Source: an uncultured bacterium
GTDB lineage: Bacteria > Patescibacteriota > Minisyncoccia > Phycocordibacterales > CAWITU01
Assembly: GCA_903958115.1 (NCBI GenBank)
Contig: CAJBRS010000077.1
Location: 1 to 6,835 of the forward strand
Length of the DNA: 6,835 nt
Direction: 5' to 3'
This document shows, one piece after another, positions 1 through 5,077 of the stretch. Position numbers and translations under genes: made by a program. Positions within the stretch are counted from its first letter, which is position 1; the number at the start of each line of letters is the position of its first letter. A model generated the notes under the pieces. It had not been told where the DNA came from. It saw only the letters and a program-made list of their open reading frames with translations, and did no database searches.

Positions 1-415
1 CATAAAAGATTTTTACATTCCGAAGAACTTCTTCAATCACGCGGAGTCGCTCCGTCAGGCTTTCGCCCATTGCGGAAGATTCTCGACTGCGGCCACCCGT
101 AGGTGTATGGTCCGTGTCTCAGTACCATCGGTGGGGGTCAGCCTCTCAGCTCCCCTAGACGTCATAGCCTTGGTAAGCCATTACCTTACCAACTAGCTGA
201 TATCCCGCAGGCCATTCCTTTAGCGATAAATCTTTAATCGTCTTGCGACGATACTATCAAGTATTAGCTAACCTTTCGGCTAGTTATTCTTGACTTTGGG
301 GGAAATACCTACGTGTTACTACCTCGTTCGCTACTGCCCTTGCGGGCCGTTTAACTTGCATGCCTTATCCACGCCGCCAGCGTTCATCCTGAGCTAGGAT
401 CAAACTCTAAAATTA
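1..415 (-). rRNA. 16S ribosomal RNA, 5' part (gene continues beyond the left edge)
   Basis: Read on the minus strand, positions 408-389 give the canonical 16S 5' motif AGAGTTTGATCCTAGCTCAG. It is followed by the conserved GATGAACGCTGGCGGCGTG and, further in, GGTACTGAGACACGG and the CGCAATGGGCGAAAGCCTGACGGAGC region (continuous around positions 40-80). The left edge falls at roughly E. coli position 440-450, just after the GAAGAAG...CTTCGG hairpin, so about the first quarter of the gene is present. The mature 5' end near 415 is placed by analogy with E. coli, where AGAGTTTG starts about 7 nt in. The V1 hairpin is unusually short (CCCGCAAGGG). The 338 region reads ACACCTACGGGTGGCCGC. These traits point to Patescibacteria, probably Parcubacteria; that lineage call is inferred. 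Gene identity is essentially certain, the exact 5' end less so. Confidence 0.98.
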
Positions 416-462
416 AACTACATAAGTAATTTATTTATAGAACGGAACAAAATAGAAAATGT

Positions 463-474
463 TAGCTTTCGCTA
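463..474 (-). other. GNRA-capped mini-hairpin TAGC-GAAA-GCTA
   Basis: A 4-bp stem closed by a GAAA tetraloop sits at 474-463, inside the 74-nt loop between the leader segment and the 16S 5' end. It is small, but its GNRA loop is typical of structured RNA, and it would bring the two complementary arms closer together. Confidence 0.3.
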
Positions 475-486
475 CAAGACTACCCT

Positions 487-501
487 TTCCAGAGTTTGAC
501 C
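487..501 (-). promoter_or_regulatory. Leader segment complementary to the 16S rRNA 5' end
   Basis: The transcript segment 501-487 reads GGUCAAACUCUGGAA. The pre-16S segment 412-398 reads UUUUAGAGUUUGAUC. They pair over 15 contiguous positions, 12 Watson-Crick and 3 G-U, with 74 nt between them. The partner covers the very start of mature 16S, which in finished ribosomes forms helix 1 and contributes to the central pseudoknot. The pairing is seen directly; a role in delaying folding or guiding 5' maturation is inferred by analogy with leader-16S interactions studied in E. coli. Confidence 0.5.
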
Positions 502-544
502 GAAGCTCCTAAATTATTAATTAAAGGAATATATTTTAACTTGC

Positions 545-562
545 ACGTATTTTCAAATACGT
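545..562 (-). other. Leader hairpin ACGTATT-TGAA-AATACGT
   Basis: A perfect 7-bp inverted repeat with a TGAA loop occupies 562-545, between the boxA-like element and the region complementary to the 16S 5' end. No U-tract follows, so it is not an intrinsic terminator. It is a likely structural element of the rRNA leader, possibly a processing site. Confidence 0.45.
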
Positions 563-571
563 TCTTAAAGA

Positions 572-584
572 ATTTCAAAGATCA
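572..584 (-). promoter_or_regulatory. boxA-like antitermination element in the rRNA leader
   Basis: The minus strand reads TGATCTTTGAAAT at 584-572, about 20-30 nt after the predicted transcription start. It resembles the rRNA boxA sequence (TGCTCTTTGAAAA / TGCTCTTTAACA type) that recruits NusB-NusE (S10) for antitermination of untranslated rRNA transcripts. A second partial match, TTCTTTAAGAAC, follows directly. Location and sequence both fit; binding is inferred. Confidence 0.55.
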
Positions 585-601
585 CGCCCTACTTAAGGCG
601 T
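584..601 (-). other. Short hairpin at the start of the rRNA leader
   Basis: On the minus strand, ACGCC (601-597) can pair with GGCGT (588-584) around an 8-nt loop. It lies immediately after the predicted transcription start and directly before the boxA-like element. It has no U-tract, so it is not a terminator. It may simply present boxA or protect the 5' end. Confidence 0.35.
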
Positions 602-608
602 AAGCGCT

Positions 609-636
609 ATTATATAGATATGGCAGAGGAAGTCAA
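609..636 (-). promoter_or_regulatory. rRNA operon promoter (-35 TTGACT, -10 TATAAT, 16-bp spacer)
   Basis: On the minus strand, TTGACT lies at 636-631 and TATAAT at 614-609, with 16 bp between them. This is the best sigma-70-type promoter in the window. It points at the 16S gene, with a predicted start of transcription near 602 and a leader of about 187 nt. The -35 box is only about 22 bp past the stop codon of the RDD gene. There is no A/T-rich UP-like tract directly upstream and no terminator between the RDD stop and the promoter, so read-through from the RDD gene into the rRNA operon is possible. Confidence 0.8.
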
Positions 637-658
637 GCGAGGCTAGGAATAGGGCTAA

Positions 659-1570
659 TTAACGACAAGTTGAAGTACCGGATTGAGCAAAAATAGAGTC
701 AACTTCGACATCTTTATCGAAATTTTGACCACTTATACCAGAACAAATATATGAGTCTTGTTTAGAGCACAACTTGCCAAGAATTGCGATCTCCTGACCA
801 TTTGGGGAGATATTTACAGAGTATGAGCTACACGAAGGAAGAGAGGCGCTGGAAGTAGTAGAGATCTGAAAACCAGAAAAAGACTTCTTTGACTGATAAT
901 ATGTCATAGCGCCGACAAAGGCATTATCAACATCTAATTGAACTACAGCGTCGTTCCCTTTCTGCCTAGCAACATTTAAACTAGCCAAAACAATTGAGGA
1001 CAAAATACCCAAAATGGAAATCATTATCAAGACCCCTAAAACCACCACCACAGCGATGACTGCCCCATTACTCTTGTGTTCTGGATTCTTATAGACCACC
1101 ACACTTTTTGCCATTTTATCGTGCAAGGCTTGTTTCTTTTTCGTAAAACCAGCCATTATAAAACCTATCATTAAAATAATTGCTGAGACCCATTTACCAA
1201 TTGTTTCTCGTAATATAATCCTACCGATCGGAAGCTTGGTACCATCCTCAGCTGTCACCATGACGCCAACGGCTTTCTTGCCTAAAGTAGCGCCGTAAAC
1301 ATCTGTCATCCAAACAAAATAAACCCACGTTAAGACCACCCTAACAACCATAGAAACGATACTTTGAACAATCTCCTGAGCAAGATTAGAAGGAGTGTGG
1401 ACAAAGAATACCTGCAAAATAGACAATATCAAAAATAAAGCCCCTAGAATAAAACCATCTATCATGTTGGCCACCCACCTTATCCAAAAACCCGCATATT
1501 TCACAGAAACAGTAACATCAGAAACAGGCTTACTAATAACTGGATCAATAATAGTACCTTCAGGGTTCAT
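659..1570 (-). CDS. RDD-family membrane protein fused to a pilin-like C-terminal helix and domain
   Basis: This is a 303-residue protein. Residues 25-160 are an RDD domain: YAGFWIRWVANMID with R31 and D38, membrane helices near 36-57 and 70-88, TLGKKAVGV at 96-104, and QALHDKMAKSVVV at 147-159. RDD proteins are poorly characterised membrane proteins, some linked to transport. Residues 170-193 form a further helix leading into ISILGILSSIVLASLNVAR (184-202). This matches the helix of the two pilin-like proteins in this window at 17 of 19 positions, but lacks the prepilin-peptidase Gly-Phe site and Glu+5. The remaining 100 residues are polar with four cysteines (247, 268, 276, 302), like a small pilin head. 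I chose ATG 1570 over the in-frame ATG at 1609, whose extra 13 codons lie in A/T-rich promoter-like DNA. Neither start has a Shine-Dalgarno sequence. RDD identity is firm; the role of the fusion is unknown. Confidence 0.85.
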   Translation of the reverse strand: MNPEGTIIDPVISKPVSDVTVSVKYAGFWIRWVANMIDGFILGALFLILSILQVFFVHTPSNLAQEIVQSIVSMVVRVVLTWVYFVWMTDVYGATLGKKAVGVMVTAEDGTKLPIGRIILRETIGKWVSAIILMIGFIMAGFTKKKQALHDKMAKSVVVYKNPEHKSNGAVIAVVVVLGVLIMISILGILSSIVLASLNVARQKGNDAVVQLDVDNAFVGAMTYYQSKKSFSGFQISTTSSASLPSCSSYSVNISPNGQEIAILGKLCSKQDSYICSGISGQNFDKDVEVDSIFAQSGTSTCR

Positions 1571-1599
1571 AATTTTAAAAGATAATGATAATACTGAAT

Positions 1600-1608
1600 A
1601 TATTAACA
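1600..1608 (-). promoter_or_regulatory. Candidate extended -10 promoter of the RDD-pilin gene
   Basis: The minus strand reads TGTTAATAT (1608-1600), a TGn plus TAATAT extended -10. It would start transcription near 1593 and give a leader of about 23 nt before ATG 1570. No good -35 box is visible. TATTAT at 1593-1588 is an alternative -10. The assignment is tentative, but it supports the shorter start. Confidence 0.35.
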
Positions 1609-1647
1609 TAAATTGTGGAAATACGGCCTACCCTAAAACTATATCCT

Positions 1648-1656
1648 TGATATACT
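1648..1656 (+). promoter_or_regulatory. Extended -10 promoter giving a probably leaderless transcript
   Basis: TGATATACT fits the extended -10 pattern TGn-TATAAT with one mismatch in the hexamer (TATACT). The usual 7-nt step from the end of the hexamer puts the first transcribed base at 1663, the A of the next start codon. No -35 match and no Shine-Dalgarno sequence are seen, which fits a leaderless mRNA. It is divergent from the RDD promoter, with about 40 bp between the two -10 elements. Confidence 0.5.
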
Positions 1657-1662
1657 AAGCCC

Positions 1663-1872
1663 ATGTCTGATATAGAATTCGAAGACCGAAGTTATTCTCC
1701 ATCAAAAAGAGGTAGCGATCTTGCCACAAATAAATCAGGCAAGAAATCAAGCATGGTAGGACTATTGATGCGTTACGGCATAAAAAGTGAAAATGCAGCC
1801 AACATAATACTAGTTGGAGTAGCTCTATTCTTTTTTGCCGCCTCAGCCTTAGTGCTTTTGCTATTTAAATAA
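1663..1872 (+). CDS. Small single-TM membrane protein of unknown function
   Basis: This is a 69-residue protein. Residues 1-30 are polar and charged (MSDIEFEDRS, then a Lys/Ser-rich stretch). Residues 31-45 (MVGLLMRYGIKSENA) look like an amphipathic lead-in. Residues 46-67 form one strongly hydrophobic helix ending in LLLFK. With no signal peptide, it is probably a tail-anchored-like or N-in membrane protein. I do not recognise a family. It has its own promoter placed on the start codon, and its stop overlaps the next start (TAATG, 1870-1874). It is therefore probably translationally coupled to the pilin-LamG gene and may assist its product. The reading frame is supported by this coupling, the promoter and the clear membrane segment. 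Confidence 0.75.
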   Translation: MSDIEFEDRSYSPSKRGSDLATNKSGKKSSMVGLLMRYGIKSENAANIILVGVALFFFAASALVLLLFK

Positions 1873-2741
1873 TGAAAAACAAGGGCTTCACCTTAATCGA
1901 ACTCATGGTGGTAATCTCGATTATCGGTTTTTTGTCGTCTATTGTATTAGCAAGCCTGAATGTAGCAAGAGAAAAAGCTAGGATAGCAGCGGCACAAACT
2001 TTTGAACAACACAATCTCCAAACATTAGGAGCAGAGGCGGCAGCATCTTTTGAATTTAAAGAAGGTTCTGGTCTCACCACAACAGATTCTTTAAATAGCA
2101 ACCTCCAAGCCACTCTGAGCAATAGCGTAGTCTGGTCTAGTGATACTTTTGATGGTAAGGGTTACTCACTATCCTTTCCTAACGGGGGTTCTGGAACTGC
2201 TTATGCTGCAGCACCCCCATCATACTCACTCGGAATATCCAACCTGAATTTTTCTGTATCGACTTGGGTTAAGACAACCGCAGGCTTTGGACAAGGAGTT
2301 TTTGTTGGTAATACTGGGAACGGTAACGGATTTAGATTTGGATTGTTGTATAACAACGGAGCTCCTCCCGTTATATATTTCTTGGTCGGAAATGGAACAG
2401 TTATTACAGAGTCTGGTTGTGGAAATGGTGGCAAAGTAATAAATGATGGTAGATGGCACAATATTACTGCATCATTTAATAAAGATGTCGGGCAAGTAAC
2501 ATGCTATTTAGATGGAATGTCTACAGGTAGTACCCCTATTGTAAATTATTCCGGCATGCAAGATGGCAACTTCAAAATTGGCGACGGCATATGCTGTGGA
2601 TACAACACCTACTCCGGTGAGTTAAAACTAGAAAATGTACGAGTGTACAAACAATCACTGACAGCTGAACGCGTAAGAGAAATATACGCAGAAGAAAAAT
2701 CAAAAGATTATATTACTTTCCTTTCTTATCCTGCCATTTAG
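1872..2741 (+). CDS. Type IV pilin-like protein with C-terminal LamG/concanavalin-like domain (copy 1)
   Basis: This is a 289-residue protein. It begins with a 5-residue leader and the prepilin cleavage motif KG|FTLIEL (Gly5, Phe6, Glu10 as Glu+5), followed by the hydrophobic pilin helix to about residue 30 and AREKAR. From about 57 to 275 it matches the LamG-like jellyroll family: ASFEFKEGSG, FSVSTWVKT (127-135), DGRWHNITASF (192-202), YLDG (212-215), FKIGDG (234-239), and a final LENVRVYKQSLTAERVREIY. Cysteines at 183, 211, 241 and 242 suggest disulfides outside the membrane. The predicted product is an inner-membrane pseudopilin or minor pilin with a glycan- or protein-binding head. The start is fixed by TAATG overlap with the upstream gene; no Shine-Dalgarno sequence is present. 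The last 29 bp overlap the end of secF on the other strand. The domain calls are strong, the ligand unknown. Confidence 0.9.
   Translation: MKNKGFTLIELMVVISIIGFLSSIVLASLNVAREKARIAAAQTFEQHNLQTLGAEAAASFEFKEGSGLTTTDSLNSNLQATLSNSVVWSSDTFDGKGYSLSFPNGGSGTAYAAAPPSYSLGISNLNFSVSTWVKTTAGFGQGVFVGNTGNGNGFRFGLLYNNGAPPVIYFLVGNGTVITESGCGNGGKVINDGRWHNITASFNKDVGQVTCYLDGMSTGSTPIVNYSGMQDGNFKIGDGICCGYNTYSGELKLENVRVYKQSLTAERVREIYAEEKSKDYITFLSYPAI
1911..1948 (+). repeat. 38-bp identical repeat, copy in pilin-LamG 1
   Basis: This stretch is identical base for base to 5144-5181. It encodes the middle of the pilin helix (VISIIGFLSSIV plus two bases). On both sides the two genes still encode identical residues but differ at many synonymous positions. 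Confidence 0.9.
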
Positions 2742-3621
2742 CAATGGTTACCAAAAGAGGTGAAGCCAAGAAGATTGATGAATATGTTCCAGCGATGATA
2801 CCAACCAGAAGGGTTAGAGAGAAATCTTTTGTTGTTGAAGATCCAACAAAGTAAAGGACCAAGAGAGTCAGAACTACAGTAAGAGATGTGTTGATTGACC
2901 TTGTGAATGTCTGACCGACACTTCTACCAACGGTATCAGCAAAGTCTTCTTTCTTATTTTTCTCTCTATTTATTCGAAGATTTTCTCTGGTTCGATCAAA
3001 AACCACAATGGTGTCGTGGATAGAGAAACCAAGTATCACCAAAATAGCCGTGACAAAGAGAGTGTCGATCTCAAAGCCCTTAAAGTGGCCTAGGATTGAG
3101 AACACCCCAACAGGAACAACAACATCGTGAATAAGGGCAATAATAGCGATAAAACCATAGATCCAAGACGAAACAGGTTCAGACACCTTCCTAAAGGCAA
3201 AGGTAATAAATAGCACAATAGCGATGATTACAAAGACAATGGCCATCAAAGCCTTTCCTCTAAGCTCAGACCCGAGAATAGGGCCGATGGTGTCATAAGT
3301 GTCCACAGTAAGCTTCACAGCTCCATTTTGAGTTAAGGCATTCATAATCGCTACATGCTCATCTTCAGAAAGATTTCTGGTACGAATTATAAAATCGCTA
3401 TTACCACTTGAACGAACTGAGGCTTTTGAATCTATTGATGATATTTCCTGTTGCACTAATGCAGACTGAGGTCGGGCGTCTGTGTAAGTGATCTGAATAA
3501 GAGTACCGCCTTTAAAATCAATCCCCTCATTAAGACCCCAAACAGCCAAAGAAGCCACAGAGATTAGTATGGTTATTATTGAGAAGATATAAAATATTTT
3601 TCTGTATTTGATGACGAACAT
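2713..3621 (-). CDS. secF: Protein translocase subunit SecF
   Basis: This 302-residue protein is of normal length for SecF. With SecD it forms an accessory complex of the SecYEG channel that uses the proton gradient to pull preproteins out of the cytoplasm. Visible features are a first membrane helix (9-29), the SecF signature GIDFKGGT (33-40), a periplasmic domain to about 120, then five hydrophobic segments. GFSIHDTIVVFDRTREN (198-214) carries the conserved Asp, with His where many SecF proteins have Asn, and TRSINTSLTVVLTLL (240-254) is also family-typical. ATG 3621 lies 4 nt after the secD stop, so the two genes form an operon and are probably translationally coupled; no Shine-Dalgarno sequence is present. 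The 3' end overlaps the convergent pilin-LamG gene by 29 bp with no terminator between them. Confidence 0.97.
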   Translation of the reverse strand: MFVIKYRKIFYIFSIITILISVASLAVWGLNEGIDFKGGTLIQITYTDARPQSALVQQEISSIDSKASVRSSGNSDFIIRTRNLSEDEHVAIMNALTQNGAVKLTVDTYDTIGPILGSELRGKALMAIVFVIIAIVLFITFAFRKVSEPVSSWIYGFIAIIALIHDVVVPVGVFSILGHFKGFEIDTLFVTAILVILGFSIHDTIVVFDRTRENLRINREKNKKEDFADTVGRSVGQTFTRSINTSLTVVLTLLVLYFVGSSTTKDFSLTLLVGIIAGTYSSIFLASPLLVTIAKWQDKKGK

Positions 3622-3625
3622 GGTT

Positions 3626-4966
3626 TTATTTTTTAGAGTTACTGCTATGGAATAAAAACTTTACAAACTTATTATTACTATCAGACGGAGAAATTGCCAA
3701 CAAGAATGTCCTAGAAATACTAATAGCAGTCAACATACTGGTCAAAACACCGATACCGAAGATAAGGGCAAAACCACGAATAATAGCAGTGCTTGAGAAC
3801 CAGAATAGGATGATGGCTGTAATAATACTTGAAAGGTTCCCGTCGCGGATAGAATTCCAAGCCCTAGAAAAACCTTCTCTAATGGCGTCCTCTATAGAAA
3901 GCCCCTTTCGAAGTTCCTCCTTAGTTCTCTCGAAGATCAGAATGTTTGCATCTACAGCCATACCAATAGACAGGATAAATCCTGCCAAACCAGCAGAAGT
4001 CAGAGTAACAGGAATGAGCTTGAAAATGGCTAGGTTAATCATTACGTATATTGAGAGAGAGATCGCAGCAATAACGCCTGGTAAACGATACCAAAGGATC
4101 AAGAACAATACGATAATTAGAAAACCCCAGATACCAGCCTTTATGCCCTTATGTAGGGCGTCAGCACCCAATGAAGCCCCTATAGTCTGAGTTCCTATTA
4201 GTTTAATTGGAACTGGTAAAGCCCCGTAATTTAGATTGCGGACCAAAAGCTTAGCGTCTGTTGGGGTCATGTTACCTCCTGAAATCTGAGCTCGGCCATC
4301 GCTAATCTCTTGTCTAACAACTGGAGAAGAAATGACTTTCCCATCTAGGAAAATCGCTACTTCATTACCAACATTACCTTTTGTAATAGAATCAAAAAGA
4401 CTTGTTCCCTTATCATCGAACACTAGGGTAACAAGAGGTGCCGCTGTCTGAGGATCAAATTCTAATTGAGCATTCTTCAAGTATCTTCCATCAAGCCCCG
4501 TAGACACAAAGGCCTTATCTATGTCCTCCTGGGTCGAAGTAGAAGTGAGAGTCTTCACCAAATCAGCATTCACTAATTTGAATTCGAGTTGAGGTGTTTG
4601 ACCAATTATATTTATAGCAGTGTTTACATCAGTGACGCCAGGAAGTTCTACTACAAGTTTTTCTAATTTCTGACCATCTAGAAGTTTAGCTTCTTCTACC
4701 TGCACTAGTGGTTCAGAAACACCAAAAACATTAACTCTATTTTCGATGACATCTCTAAGTGTCTGCATTGAGTCAGAAACGTCTGCGGTTGACACCTTTG
4801 AGACATCTGCCTGATAAACAAGGTGCGAACCACCGTTCAAATCCAGCCCTAATTTAAAAGGAAAGCCACCGACTGAAGAAGCGGGCTTAAACTGAGAATA
4901 GTAGTTAAAAAAGCCGATTCCGACAGCGGCCAAGATAATAAAAACGGAAATAATGCGGGTTTTCAT
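3626..4966 (-). CDS. secD: Protein translocase subunit SecD
   Basis: This 446-residue protein is shorter than E. coli SecD (about 615) and closer to compact SecD forms. It acts with SecF in proton-driven completion of Sec export. Features in order are a first membrane helix (about 5-23), GLDLNGGSHLVYQ (40-52), a P1-type periplasmic domain with the repeated ferredoxin-like region to about 270, then five membrane segments. GMAVDANILIFERTKEEL (335-352) contains the conserved proton-path Asp339. ATG 4966 is preferred over the in-frame TTG at 5005. That TTG falls in the -35 region of a good promoter whose predicted start lies 5 nt before ATG 4966, and the protein from 4966 begins with a normal Lys-Arg then hydrophobic SecD N-terminus. 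secF follows after 4 nt. The gene is divergent from the second pilin-LamG gene. Confidence 0.97.
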   Translation of the reverse strand: MKTRIISVFIILAAVGIGFFNYYSQFKPASSVGGFPFKLGLDLNGGSHLVYQADVSKVSTADVSDSMQTLRDVIENRVNVFGVSEPLVQVEEAKLLDGQKLEKLVVELPGVTDVNTAINIIGQTPQLEFKLVNADLVKTLTSTSTQEDIDKAFVSTGLDGRYLKNAQLEFDPQTAAPLVTLVFDDKGTSLFDSITKGNVGNEVAIFLDGKVISSPVVRQEISDGRAQISGGNMTPTDAKLLVRNLNYGALPVPIKLIGTQTIGASLGADALHKGIKAGIWGFLIIVLFLILWYRLPGVIAAISLSIYVMINLAIFKLIPVTLTSAGLAGFILSIGMAVDANILIFERTKEELRKGLSIEDAIREGFSRAWNSIRDGNLSSIITAIILFWFSSTAIIRGFALIFGIGVLTSMLTAISISRTFLLAISPSDSNNKFVKFLFHSSNSKK

Positions 4967-4977
4967 AATGTAGAAAT

Positions 4978-5005
4978 AGTATATAGATTTTCCTAAAATA
5001 CGCAA
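4978..5005 (-). promoter_or_regulatory. secDF promoter (TTGCGT, 16 bp, TATACT), near-leaderless
   Basis: On the minus strand, TTGCGT at 5005-5000 and TATACT at 4983-4978 are spaced by 16 bp. The predicted first base is near 4971, leaving only about 5 nt before ATG 4966 and no room for a Shine-Dalgarno sequence. The -35 matches consensus at only three positions. The arrangement helps fix the secD start. Confidence 0.5.
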
Positions 5006-5041
5006 ATCAGGCTCTTTTTAGACTCCCGATTCTATACAAAG

Positions 5042-5051
5042 GAAGATCTTC
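5042..5051. promoter_or_regulatory. 10-bp perfect palindrome GAAGATCTTC in the secD/pilin divergent spacer
   Basis: A perfect 10-bp dyad lies in the 111-bp spacer between the divergent secD and pilin-LamG starts, 27 bp before ATG 5078. It could be an operator half or core site. It is short and could be chance. Confidence 0.2.
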
Positions 5052-5077
5052 TTGTGTTATTCTATATGTTATAAAAG

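Noticed and set aside
480..660. Intrinsic terminator between the RDD gene and 16S
   Set aside because: Hairpins are present in the rRNA leader, but none is followed by a run of U on the minus strand.
659..1570. RDD-pilin fusion as a frameshift or assembly error
   Set aside because: One uninterrupted frame runs through both parts, and the junction is a natural hydrophilic linker (KNPEHKSNG) with no abrupt change in composition; an error cannot be excluded without relatives but is not suggested.
1571..1609. Longer RDD N-terminus from ATG 1609
   Set aside because: The extra 13 residues are encoded by A/T-rich promoter-like DNA overlapping an extended -10, and the RDD domain does not need them.
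1395..1658. 87-codon plus-strand frame
   Set aside because: Mostly antisense to the start of the RDD gene and crosses its promoter; no plausible protein features.
1865..2461. Minus-strand open frames of 77-86 codons
   Set aside because: Antisense to the pilin-LamG gene, whose domain assignment is clear; they are proline- and low-complexity-biased as expected from shadows.
3789..4190. 133-codon open frame on the plus strand
   Set aside because: Lies wholly antisense to secD, which has all family motifs; composition reads as a shadow with no recognisable domain or start signal.
4967..5005. Longer SecD N-terminus from TTG 5005
   Set aside because: The 13 extra codons cover the -35 and -10 boxes of the secD promoter, and the protein from ATG 4966 already has a normal SecD N-terminus.
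5067..5075. Extended -10 TGTTATAAA just before the second pilin-LamG gene
   Set aside because: It would start transcription near 5082, inside the gene and after its only usable ATG. A nearby TATGTT (5065-5070) would fit better but is weak, so no promoter is called.
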